64,000 bases of DNA from the NCBI GenBank assembly GCA_037577475.1, contig CM075197.1, forward strand, positions 22,617,650 through 22,681,649. Direction: 5' to 3'. Under the pieces are notes generated by a model. The model saw nothing but the letters and a program-made list of their open reading frames with translations, made no database searches and was not told where the DNA came from. The position numbers and the translations under genes were made by a program. Each line of letters starts with the position of its first letter. Positions within the stretch are counted from its first letter, which is position 1. The DNA is from Chaunax sp. Z400. Lineage: Eukaryota > Chordata > Actinopteri > Lophiiformes > Chaunacidae. This document shows, piece after piece, positions 47,640-60,000 of this stretch.

Positions 47640-48122
47640 GCATCTGTACATCAACTGCTGGGTCCTGGCGGACTTACTAGCGTGGCCGGGACTTATGGCA
47701 ATAATGGCTGGGATGTGGAAATAATGCGTCAGCTTCACTGCTTCATATGAAGGAGCAGTCAGCAGCATCAATGACAGCTGGTCAACATCCACACCTGGCC
47801 AGAGAACGTCAGCTTCCTGGAACTTATACCCAGTTATTGATGACTTATTGATATCTCATCAGATTTATAGATGTATTTATTCATAAAACTCTGTTTCCAT
47901 GTCACGTTTTCCCCACTAGTTTATTGATCTTTGTTGACTGGAGTTTTGCCACACTTGATGAAAATTAAAAGACTGCACCGACTGATGCGAGTCATTGAGT
48001 GTGACATGAGTAATTACTTTGTTGTGCAAGCTCCAGGAAGCTGGCACGGCTCTGTCGGACTTGACCCTTCAGCTGGATGACACCAAGCTGGCAGCAGATG
48101 ACTGTTCCAAGGAGGTTTGACA
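47640..48122 (+). pseudogene. Decayed type I keratin-like pseudogene (exon 1 end and exon 2)
   Basis: Around 47745-47815 the DNA resembles the type I keratin helix start (the LNDRLA-type coil 1A motif) but is broken by small indels. Near 47834-47866 one frame reads VIDDLLISHQI, like the end of keratin exon 1. After an intron-like gap, 48033-48116 has an open 28-codon block containing ALSDLTLQLDDTKLAADD, matching coil 1B. It is preceded by TGTGCAAG and followed by GTTTGA, so it has the size and borders I know for type I keratin exon 2. No later exons are visible. The retained intron argues for a duplicated, not retrocopied, pseudogene. Assignment rests on short resemblance. Confidence 0.5.
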
Positions 48123-48129
48123 TCAAAAT

Positions 48130-51100
48130 TGGTGCTTGATCATTCAGAATAAACTCAAAGAAACACAGAAGCAGAGAAGCAGGAATAACTGTGTTCCAGT
48201 GCCAGCGGAAAATCTGAGTGACAAGAGGCAGATATATTCTCCAGTTCTTCCAATAGGATGGAAATGAGGGGGGGAGAGTACAGCCTGCACCAACCTGTGA
48301 GGGTTGATATTATTGGTTTGATGAAGATCTTTGGCAATTGTTTCTAAAACCAAAACAAAACAAAACCTGGAATTTCAGGTCAGGTTTCAGCTTGAAGCAA
48401 GAAGGAACTGCTCTGCCGGCCAAGTCGTCACATGCAGGGAGATGCTGGGAGTTTGCTTAGAAGCAGCCTTTTGTTACAACAGGGAACACAATGAGCTGCA
48501 AAAATAAGCATGAATATGGAGCAAAGGCAAAGCAAATAAAACATGAAATTACATAATAGTTGGCAAATGACTGTTGGTTCCTCTCATTCAAAAGATGGAT
48601 AAAAAAAGAGTAAATAAGGATCTGTAGTCACATGACATCATCACTGAAAACCTGAACATGAGTTTGTAGACTCAAAAAATTTTAATAAATTTTTCACAGA
48701 CATTGTTTTAGGATTATTTATTATGCAGTTGATATGGAGGGGAGAAAAAATGACATAAGGATAAATTAATTAATTAATTAAGAAATAAATACAAAAATAC
48801 ATGAATGAATAAATAAATAAATAAACACAAAAATATTTATTGGGCCCTTTTCAATGATCATTATTTATCTATTTACTCATTTATTTCTTTTTATGTCATT
48901 TTTCGTCCTCCATAGTAGAAACTAGTTGTGGATGAATGACCATTCTCTATTAGCTCTGTTGTTGATTTCCACTAACACCTGAAGGAGATATTTGACTATT
49001 TAGCTGCTAAATGCACCACTATATTCCCCAGCTAGTCATGAACTGTGGTTTGGTGCATGGGAGGTAACATGTAGTGGGATTTAAGTCCTTTTTGCTACTG
49101 AAAATAGGAAGAAATTAGAGCCAAACAATGAAGTTTGGGGCCAGAACATAGAAACAATGAGCTGGAAGTTACTTAGGAAAAAAACTCATGTGATGGCTCT
49201 CTGAGGGTTCATCAGTGTGAGTGTGTTGTGATCCATTACTATCACTAAAATATTAATTATAAATGCTTCACTTAGTAACATGTTGTGTGAGTGTTTGAAT
49301 AATTGTCTTATCTTCAAAACAGAAAACAAACAAACAAACTAGGACAGCTTAGTTGCTATGAAACATAACTGATGATAGCCGCTCATCTCCTCCCTCCCCC
49401 TTTTTATGGTTTGTTAGGACGGAAAACTGCAGAGATAATTTTGAACATCCTCCCTCAAGTCATCTGCATTTTTACGTGATACGAATCTGTATCATACTGC
49501 ATGATGAGAAGTTCAGAAGTAACAAACTAACATGACGAGACAATTTCCAAAGCCTGCAAGGGATAACATGACGTTTGACTCTCATATCTCATCCAAAGGA
49601 AGTCGTATGACCTACAGCAGTTTTGAAAACAAAACAAACATGTACGACAGTGGAACTCCAGCTTGATTTAAAAATGTTTGTCATTGTTTTGCACCCTTGC
49701 AGACTCTCTGGAGGAGAACCTATTCAAGATTGAGTCCTGTAATTGAGTGTTAATGACGTGGCTGCAGGCGTGAGCTGCCAGCCTGACACACATCAGGGCA
49801 GACAGAGTGAACTATTCAAGAGGGCTAAGCCCTGCTGGATGTCAAGACCTGTCAATAACAGCAGGAGAAGATGATAGCACTGTCTGCTAATAAGGCTGTG
49901 GATCTTTTCTACTGAAAACCAGTCCTTTCCCCATTTTTGAACACTCTGAATGAATTTAATTTAATTTAATTTAATTTCTTAATTTATTTTTAATTTAATT
50001 TAGTATATTCTGAACAATTTTACACAAATAGGTTTGAAAAGTGCCTCAAGTATTTAGCTGTTGTTTCGTGTGTGTGCACTACAAGACTTGGCCACTAGAT
50101 GGCAGTCTTTGAGAACATATTCAGTAGTTGAATGCACAAAAACTCTTTATGTATATTTCTATTCACTTTGAGAGGTAGGCCTAATCTATCCTATATTGTT
50201 GACTGTTTCTTTTGTCATGCATGGGAATGTTGTGGATTTGGCTGTTGAAAGGCTGCAGTTCACACTCAAACCTCAGGTCTTTGAAATTAATAAATTTCAA
50301 GCCTCTGTTTGGACGCTCCCAGTTTGAGTCAATAGACAACAATTCTCATGTCCTTGTGGTTAAGTTTCAAAGCAAATCGAATGATTGAAACTCAAACACA
50401 TTTTTAAACAAACTCTTGAGTCAAATACATTTAATGATCTGATTCTCACAGTAAATTCCCTCTGAGCTTTGTGTTTGTCAGCCCAGCGTTGCTGCCAGTG
50501 TGAAAAATTGAAATATAAATAAATAAATACCTTTGTTGTAATTTTTTGTTCACACTCTTAAGAGACACAATCATGTGTTTCCTACCCTATTTAGCCTTTT
50601 TGCATTTATGAACACTACACGAGTTCAACTGCATAAAAGGATCTAAACATTCCTTAGTGAGGTCAAAATGCAGAAAATACTAAAAGAAAATGCTTTGAAG
50701 TCTTAAAAGACTTAAAGCTGTAAGAATGTCGTAATGCTAAAGCCATAGTTCCAGGTTTGCAGGTTTTTCTTCTCTCAATATCTTGCAGCCTCGCTGTTGT
50801 TTTAGCATGATCATCTCCTGTTTATATAAAGATAGGCCAACATATTAATTTCTGTTTTGCACCTGCCCTCTTCCACCACAGTTTCCTCCTAACATCCTGG
50901 GTATTTTGACAGAAGCTTTTACCATGACAAGTGGCTACATTCACTCCCGTTTGGTAAACAGCATCAGTTTCAATCCACAAATGCTGAGCTTCTTAAGTTT
51001 ATCCACACATGGAAATAAATGTTTCACATCTCTTTGGTTTTCCTGTTCAAGAAGTTTAATCCCACTCTGTTCCTGAAAGGCTTGCTAAACACAAATCACA

Positions 51101-53020
51101 TAACACACAAAGGAATGTATTTTATTGGAAATATCCATCTGTGCACGTGCAGGTGCGTGTGTGCACCTACAGTCGGAGATGCTCATCACAAAAGCATGCA
51201 GACACATTTCCTACATGCACATGCAGACACGAACACAAAAGCACTCCCTCACGAATGCACACGCAGTAAACAAAATAACACAAAACATGGAAGAAGTCTG
51301 ATATGCAGGTGTGTGATCGCGGAGGAGCGATTGAAAGGAAAAATATGAAAGGAATATGTGGGAACTTACTCCCATTTTAATGCCGTGACAAACAGATGTT
51401 TCTGCTTTATGTCTCCATATATTTATAGGGATTGTGTGCATTTTGTCCAGTGCTCAACAATGCTTCAACGATATATTACGTATATATTATGTACGGCATT
51501 TATGCAAATGCAATGTGATGGAGAGCAGACGCGTTTGATCTGTGGTTCTTTGTGACCAGGATGGTTAATGCAGCAAATGCATCATGACTCTAACGTGAAA
51601 ACAGAATCAGGAATGCCGCCTTGAGATTGTAAATATAATCGGGGGAAACTTATAACTTCGCCTGCAATGTAAATTAAGAGCTGATGTATTGCCTCCTGCC
51701 TTCGAACCCTGTATTCTCCTAAGGTTAATGGCTGTGCCATTATTGCAAAACAAGTTGTTTGAGGATGAGATACCACATCAAGATAGTCATTTCCCCAATT
51801 AAAGAATTATAAAGCTCTTAGTCAGTGTAATGAGTCACAATAATAGGGTCTTCACATTATCCATTCCCATTCAGCACCACCTCGTACTTCCTGCCAAGAT
51901 CATAATCACTGTAAAAGCAAATGTACCTGTTCATTTTCTCCTTTAATTTACTGCTTCTTAAAAATGAACCGGTCAATGTGTTTTGAACAAAAACTACAAA
52001 ACTGAAGATGTTTTAGAGCTGCCTGTTGTTTGGCCTGAATGGGAAAGCAGGCATTCAAACCGTCTTTATGGAAAAAAGAAAAGAAAAGAAAATCATGGCA
52101 CAAAAACTGGTCTCTTAAAAACAGATTTTTTTGGACACAAAGTTGAATTTTGCAATGAATTCTATTCATTTAAGTTTAGGTGGAGACATTATTAGAATCT
52201 ATTTGCAGCAAAATCAATTTACAGCCAGTTTCTTTCTGTTATGCACCTTGGCTGCTCTGAGGTTTCACACATTTTGTGCAGTAATTGTGCTGCAGGTTGC
52301 AGAAAACCATGGAACAACAAGAGACCACAGACAAGATCAAGAGATGTGTCATAGATTGTTAATTCTGAACAAAATAACAAAAGATTTATGAACTTTTTGC
52401 ATAAAAGAACAATTTAATTATGACAACAATTTAAATCATCTCTAAAAAAATGTGGTTAGGTCAATTTTTCAAATAATCTTTGTTATGCTGTAAACATCAG
52501 AAATGACTGACTGATTGATTCTTTGAAGAGAAAGGGCGTGTCCCTGTGTTGCTCTCAAATACGAATCTGAATATCTGAATCTCTTTTCTCTTTGAGCGTT
52601 TTTGCGCTTTTCTGAACTGAATCAAGAGACACACACAAATAGCTTCAGCAAAAAAAGCTTTATTTCATTCCTCAGACCTCACTGTCAAGGCGATACAGAC
52701 GAGCTCTCGGTGTATAACATTAAGCTACGTGCCCTCGTGCTCAAGTGAGCCATCCTTTGATTTTTATTTCTAAAGATGCCATTTAAAAAAAAAAGAAATG
52801 GCTGCTATTGAAGCAGAAGGGGCCTTGGAGCATAAAGGGGGTTTATTCCTGTCTGGATTTATAAACAGAATAAATTCTGATCTTGAGGAGATTTACTGAA
52901 GGGTAATACCCAGGTATAGAGAGACATGTCAGCAACAATACATCTGATAAATCATGCATTTGACTGTATTAGAGCCAGAATGGGAAAAGCTTGAAAATGG
53001 AGGGATGACAGGAGGGGTTT
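48130..53020. other. Intergenic space, mostly unassigned
   Basis: No gene is recognised. It contains a 178-bp inverted-repeat element at 48735-48912 and an AATTT-type simple repeat at about 49955-50000. A minus-strand AATAAA at 52664-52659 probably ends the first actinoporin-like transcript. Confidence 0.55.
48735..48912. mobile_element. 178-bp MITE-like inverted-repeat element
   Basis: The left end reads TGGAGGGGAGAAAAAATGAC and the reverse complement of the right end TGGAGGACGAAAAATGACAT. The arms pair for about 24 bp with small indels, and TA lies outside each end (48733-48734 and 48913-48914). The interior is TTAA and AATA simple sequence. It would fold into a long hairpin if transcribed. 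Confidence 0.65.
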
Positions 53021-53678
53021 CTAGTAAGTCTGCTGTGTGAATAGCTTTTCCCACACTTCCACCTTCATGATAGCGTTGCCCATTGGACTCATGGTGGCCT
53101 TGATATCTAGGTTGTTGCCCACATAGTTGATTCCTGACCCTGTAGCTTCCTCCCTGACAAACCCATGCTGGCTCTTCTGATAGTACATTTCTTTGTATAA
53201 AGCTTTGTCAGCGTTACGGCCCTTTCCGTAGATGCCAACAGCAAACCAGTTCTGGTACAGGTTGTAGTCATGCGGAACGGAGAACATGATGGCCAGAGTC
53301 TCGGTGGATTTGTTCTGTGAAATCTCCATCAGGTCGTACGTCAGCACGCCGACGCTGCCGGTCGCTGTGCCGCAGGACTTCGTGAATGTGCAGACCTCTG
53401 ACTTATATCTGTGCACTGTTGGTTGGGGTGGGTTGTGTGTCTCCCCATTTTCAAGATAAACCCTGAAGAACACAGGAAAAAACACTTCTTTCACATATTT
53501 CTTTGTATTTCTTTCAAACAAGCTTGAAAATACCCAACAGTCGGGGCTTACTTGGGGTTGATGAGGCGGTAACTGTTAGTGAAATTTGAGATTTCAATGA
53601 CAACACTCCTCCCGGCTTGGACGTCAGCTGCGACGGCTTCAGCTGACTCTGTCATGTTGGAACGGCTGTGAGATCTGC
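53021..53678 (-). CDS. Actinoporin-like protein, copy A
   Basis: Fish member of the actinoporin family: a beta-sandwich protein related to sea-anemone cytolysins, whose vertebrate role is unsettled. Coding exons 53655-53552 (ATG at 53655) and 53462-53021 (TAG) join in frame to 181 residues, the usual family length of about 175-180; the intron is 89 bp. Visible motifs include GVLTYDL and FSVPHDYNLYQNWF, the conserved aromatic lipid-contact segment. The first exon supplies the N-terminal segment up to YRLINPK. 5' UTR extends to the acceptor at 53678 and probably a further exon with a CAGCAG/GTAAGT donor at 54196. A minus-strand AATAAA lies at 52664. No break is seen, so the gene looks intact. 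Public fish entries are often labelled DELTA-thalatoxin-like. Confidence 0.88.
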
Positions 53679-55139
53679 CTGTGAAAGAAAAGGCAATATG
53701 TAAAGTTAACCAGCTGAACCAAGCGACATAGCAGCTATGACTATGTGAGTCCCCTCCACTCCTAAACACACTGTCAGATCATGAGAATCGCAGCATGAAA
53801 GATCCCCCTGACCTACGCTCTGCTGAAATGCTGTATTAATATAATGTTGACCTTCAGACTATAAAGACACGGGGACAGATTCAAACCCAAGAACTGGCTT
53901 TTCTGCGGCTGAAGAGATTCCCAAACAGTTGTGAATAATCAGAGAGAAGCTGCACACATTCTTTTCCACACAAGTAGCTTGCAATAATGAAGTTAGAAAA
54001 AGAAAATGGTCACCTATTTGATCAATAATAGACAAATCAAACAACCGCCCCATCAGGCTTCTGCATGCCTCTACAAATAGTTTTTTTTCTCTCTCTTTGG
54101 AGTGATGAGGTAATGAGCCATTCTGTGAACTATACCTCCAATACAGTTATCTTATTCCCATAAGTCTTTTAAAAAAAATGCTCTTCGTGACTTACCTGCT
54201 GAGATCCTCTGCTGGTGCTGTGGAGTTACCAAGTGAGAAAAGTTACCTGGAAGGGAGGTGCCGGTAGTATTTTGTTTTTTGTTTGAAACATTCTGTCACA
54301 CTGATATCCCTCCCACTTAAAACACAACTTGAGTTGGACAGAGCACGCCCTATGTCAACATGTTTTACCTGCGCATTCTAGACTGACTATGACTTTATTA
54401 CCAGACTATGAGAAAAAAACATTCCAGTATTTTCCCCTGAGGAATGAAACTACCACACCCTCATCTGGAACGGTGGAACAGTTTCCAGCAGTTTCTTAAT
54501 GGATCCTAGCCCACATGAATGTCTGCCTTATTTGCCGAGGTGCTTTGTGAATGTCATAATTGTGGCACTGTGCAACTGAACAAGTAATTTCTGGAGTTGC
54601 TTCATTTTTTTGTTAAAAATCTTGCATTCCAAATACCGCACAAAGACACACAATTCAGAGCAACACGGAGAATCTCCCAGCCAGTGAAGACCAGTATTGT
54701 TATCAGGCTGATTTAAAAAACATCTATGCAGATATTCCATCTGTTGCTGCTCATTTGAATTGGATGAAAACAGCTAAGAGATTAAAAATGATGACTGTTC
54801 ATCAGTAATAATGAAAGCACACTGAGTGAAAACATATCCACACAAAGCCACTAGCATTTGGTCTGAATGTTTTATTAGCGTAATCAAAGAAAAAGGGAGT
54901 GCACAATAAGCATAAGCCCGAGACATAAGCTAATGGAGAATCAATGAGCTTGCTGTCAGTTATAGATATCTTTCAGCGGACACAAAATACAGTTGGCAGG
55001 AAAATCAGTCATCCTCTCCTCTGGATGTTGATTTTGGTGACAACATGAAACTGGAGTCAAATCAAATCAAATTTATTTATTCTGTTGGGTACAAAGGCAA
55101 AGAAGCGCAAAGAGACAGAACATCAGACAACTTTTCACA
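53679..55139. other. Spacer between the two actinoporin-like genes
   Basis: Contains the probable upstream non-coding exon of copy A (from 54196) and, for copy B, candidate polyadenylation signals (AATAAA on minus at 54876-54871 and within a repeat near 55075). A fragment of the TTTATTTAT-type dispersed repeat lies near 55055-55075. Nothing else is recognised. Confidence 0.5.
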
Positions 55140-56429
55140 CTAATAACCCCTTTTATCATCGATCTCCACTTTCACAATGGCTTTCCCAACAGAAGACATT
55201 GTGGCCCTCAAATCGACATATTCCCCTTCATAATGCAGCCCATTGCCACACTGCCCTTTGACAGAGCGGGTGAAGTTACTGACATCTTTCCCATCATACA
55301 TCTGCTGGTACCGATGTTTGTCGCAGGCATGAGACTGATCAACCACACCCACGGCCAGCTGGTTCTCGTACAGGTTGTAGTCGTAGGGCACGGAGAACAT
55401 GATGGTGATTCGTTTGGTGCAAATTCGATTCACCATATGGAACAGGTCGTAGGTCAACAGGCCGACGGCGCCTGTGGCCTTGTGGTCGTCCTTGGTGAAG
55501 GAGCACACCTCCGTCTTGGTGATTTGGATCGTAGGCTGGGGTGGGTGTTGACAGAAGCCACTTTCCATGTACACCCTATGCAAGAGAGAAGGAGATAAAT
55601 CATTACCACCAATATCGATCAGTTGATAAGCTTTATGTGACACATTTTAGGCTTTTGATGACAAAAAAGGGCTTGTAGGATTCCTGAAATACCCTATGCT
55701 GATGGATGCAACGGGACTGTACAAGCATTTATGTGGAGTTCTAAGCAACACTGAGCGTACCTGCTTACAATGTGCAATGAGGCAGAGTCTGTCACTGCAT
55801 GATAGATAGGTGAATATTCAATATCCACCCATTCAAGATATGGTCTGTCCTGCAACAGCTAGATAAATGTAGAAGCGAGGTAGAAAATCCAACAGACTTG
55901 GGTCATTTTTGTGTATTTTATGGTTCTGTTTTATTCGTTTTTTTCTGGAAGAAACATTTTGCATTGTTTAGAAATGGGCGCCAACCAAATGTTGGTTTGA
56001 TTTGGAGCAGTAATCAGGTAATTAATACAAAATATTATTCATAGATCTTCCTGGAACCAACGGCAACTGAGTAAACACGATTGTACTATATAGGAAAATA
56101 TTGATTGAGGTAATAGACTCAGGTAACCTACATTAACCTACATTAACCTCCATTTCAAAGATAGATTTTATTCAAAAGAAAAAAAAAACTTAACACGTTC
56201 TACATTTCTCTCGTTTTTCTCCACTTTGTTTTTGTAAATAATTTCTTGAGAGATTTCAACTTTTATACTCATTTTTTTGTTTTGTGTATGATGCATTCAA
56301 CTGGTAAATAAATTTACAGACGTACTTGGGGTTGATGAGGCAGTAGCTACTGCTGTGGTTGACTATCTCCATGGTGCAGTTTCTGTTGGTGGTGAGAGTG
56401 GCTGAAACAGATTCTGCTGTTTCTGGCAT
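55140..56429 (-). CDS. Actinoporin-like protein, copy B
   Basis: Tandem paralogue of copy A in the same orientation, about 1.5 kb away. Coding exons 56429-56326 (ATG at 56429) and 55575-55140 (TAG) join in frame to 179 residues. The first coding exon is 104 nt in both copies and the intron is at the same codon, showing common origin; the intron here is 750 bp. Motifs GLLTYDL and FSVPYDYNLYENQL mark the family fold. The aromatic contact stretch has lost residues that copy A keeps (Q and L in place of W and F). An acceptor TTGCAG just before the ATG indicates a 5' UTR exon further upstream, not located. No frameshift or stop interrupts it. Confidence 0.87.
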
Positions 56430-56439
56430 CTTGGCTGCA

Positions 56440-56991
56440 AGGAGAAACAAGACTGAAAGCTCAGAGCAGTACATCCATTAATAGGTCACAATTCAGCAGG
56501 CACTGTGGAGTAAGTAGGTACTTCTGTGTTATATAAAAGACACGGAAAAAGAAGTATTATCGTAACACTGTGTCAAAAGAGAAATGCAAATCTTTCATTC
56601 TCGCAAAGGTTTCATCTCAATTCCAAAACTCCTGAAGGGAATTTATCACGACATGCTCTGCAGTGTGTGTGAGCACAGCTTAAATGTGAAAAAAGTGCTC
56701 TTATCTGAGAGTTCTAAGAAAACAACAACACATAGATCGCAATTTAATTATAATCTTGCCTTAAAGAGAAGTATTTATAATCACCTTTTGGAGTTAAACA
56801 CGCAGGGTGCTAGACAGCAGCGTCAAGTTCCTTTTTTCGCAGATCCTGATGCAGGGAAATGGAGAGTCTCTCTCTCTTGTGTGATTACACCTCTACAGCC
56901 CTGCTCCAATACAAGCATGGGTGTGTCCACAGTGAAATGAGCATGGAGAAAACATTGCTCAAACATTACCACCCAATATGCTCTGAACACA

Positions 56992-57042
<51 letters not shown>

Positions 57043-60000
57043 ATGTATAATTTAAGTGAATCATTAAACTAATTCATGTATTAGTTAGACAACATATGCG
57101 TGTCAGCATTTCCCCCTTACATCAGACATGGGTGGTAATGACATCATCTCCCTTATCTTGAAGGATTATCTGATTTCACTTTTTGCTTTTATTTTATTAA
57201 TTTAACTGATTTCATTTGGCCATTTTTCATGAAACTCACATCTTCGCCCTTTCGTGACTCTTCGCAGCTCAGTTAATTACACGCATTGCTTAAAGGTCCT
57301 TCTGGAACATCTCGTGTTCTCACTTGCTTAGGGTGAAACTACAGTCTGGCAGACATTGCTTAACACATTGTTTGTTGTTGGTACAGGCGATGGCTTGCGG
57401 TAGGTACACCTTTGGGAACCTCCTTCGTGAGCGTGGAGTAGAAACAGGAGACACTCCTTTTTACCATGCAACTCACAAAAGCAATGTAGTGTATTACGTA
57501 ACATAGCATGGTACACTGCGGTGTTATATTTATCCATAAGGTTACAGGGCCTTAGGGTCTTCCCAATTAAGTGTGTTTTGCAAACTCAGTGTGTTTTGAG
57601 ATGTGTTCATTATTCCACCAACCAATTTAAGCTATATTGTGGCAGCTGTTCTCTTCCATACATCAGGCGACTGGAATTGATTTAAATCCCTCAATGCTTG
57701 AAGTCACCAGATGGCACCAAACATGCATTTGCAAAAATACATTTGCACTACACAGACTTTGTCAGTTCATGTTTTCCATCTGATGGTTAGCCAGTGTCCA
57801 TGGCAGGAAATCTCTGATAAACAGTACATATGTAGCATGCCCTTCATTGTGTCCTATATGAAAAGGGCACAGCACATTCAAATCACGGTTATGGATGCGA
57901 TGCTAAGGAGCTCAATCCAACACAACGGCCAGAATAAATGTTGGCATGTTTCTGCAAACCATGAATTATCCTTTAGGAGCTAAAGGTATTTGAGTTAAAT
58001 AAAGAGCACACTTTAAATACCTGGCTTTGTCACAGCAAACACAGATGGAAACTCTCCTGACAGGTTGTTGAAAATATGTAGTTTGGTCACCACAGACAAG
58101 AATGGAAGATCTCCATTAGTGTCACAGAAGTGGTGACACGGTGGTCCAAAAATGTCCCAGTCTGTTGGTTAGCTAAGGAGTCACGCCACCACCAACCTCT
58201 GCTTCTCTCTATGAGAAATTCAGCTCATATATATATATTATATAAATATTGTAGATACGTTGCTGTGATGCTTTGAAAACATACAAAACTATCATCAAAA
58301 GTATTAGTGATAAGATAAGATCATTTACATGATAATAATACTGAAAAGTATTATTGGACATGAGAATGAACATATGATATTAAACATAATATAAAAAGCA
58401 ATATTGCACATAACATTGGTATGTTGTTCTCAGTGTCTCAGTGATTTCTCACTTAACAGATTTGATATAAAAAGACCCATTACGATTGGTCAAAACTATT
58501 TTTTCATGATAAAATTGACATTTTTTCCTATTACTGGTAAAAATGTAGAAATAGTTGTCATTTTTTTCATCCACCCAGAACATTCTCTCAGGGCAGAGAG
58601 CGTCACAGTCTTACAGGGGCCCCCCCTAGAGCCACGGGTCCAGACGTTTTGGCTCTCTTTTAAACTTTTAAACTTCAAGGTAAAAACAAACAAAACAAAA
58701 AACAAACAAAAAGCCCTTTACATACTATTTTCTACAAAAAAAAAAGATATTCTCTATCTTGCAACACCTATTCAGCAGCACAGATAACCATCGTCACCTG
58801 ATTTATGTCAGAGTGAATTCAAATTTCCTAATTTTCCTGAGCACGTCGGATAAATTCAATCAACCTGAATAGTTATCTGAGGCAATTAAGAAGGTGACAA
58901 AAGGACAAGGAGTGTCAGTAATATCCCTTCATAGGTTGCCCAGGCTTTTAAAGTGTTACAATGACGAAGATAAATGTATGCTAAAGATAAACCCATATTT
59001 AATTATAGTCTGCGGCTGAGTGCGCTGCCAGTATCTCGACCTCATGACACCTTCACTGACATCTGTTTCTCAGTCTGTTTTATATGCAAAAAGTGTGTGT
59101 CAGGTTAATGGTTTGTTGAAACTAACGGTATAAATAATTTTTCATATCGTCGCTAACCTCCGATCTGAGTTAAAGCTGAACAAATACAATACTGAATGAA
59201 TGAATATCACTCCATTTGGTCGCTTACTTGTCTTTTCAGTACTGATTTAACTCTAAAGGGAAATGTTCAGTGGTCTGCAAGTCGCCACTATTAAGGCTTG
59301 ATAATTACTGCTGTAGCTGCAAGTCAGTCAGAGTTGTTCTTCCGTTCATTGCACACAAATAGATAGTGGTTAGGAGAGACAGCTTGTCTGTTAGCTCTGT
59401 TGTATTCTTACTTGAACAGAGGAGGTTATGGAGCAACACTATCTAATTAGCTACGTTTGCTTCCTCCACTGTCCAGCTCTCTGTCCCCCCCCTAAAGTAC
59501 AGCACTGTCAAAACAGCTTGCTTGTGATTTGTGTGTCAAGGTTCACTAAAGTTGAACTCTACAGACTGTGATTTATAGGATGGAGACATGCAGAATGGTG
59601 TATCACATTATAAAGTCCAAATTGTAATAGGCAATGTGCCAACTTTACAATTCAGTCATTCTTTAGATGTTTTACCCGGTCCAACATACCTGATTCAAAT
59701 AAAAGGATGATTATCAGGCCTCTGCATTGCTTGATAATGTGCTGATAATAAGCATCAGCTTTATAAATTTGCAGAGTTTTTGATATATTTTTTATTGGTC
59801 ATTTTCTGCATAAAATTTGATAAGGGAAAAAGTTGAACTTTAAGGAAACATTAGCTCAAAAATAATTTTGTATCCTCTAGCAGATCCTCCAAATTCCTCT
59901 GGAATGAATTTAAATGTGACCTTGTGACCTTCCATTAAAGGGTTAACTAATATGTATTTACTGAGCCCTTTAAGGAAAGGCAGGTATGCAGACAGGAGAT

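Noticed and set aside
55233..55598. 121-codon open frame on +
   Set aside because: It is exactly antisense to the second coding exon of actinoporin-like copy B.
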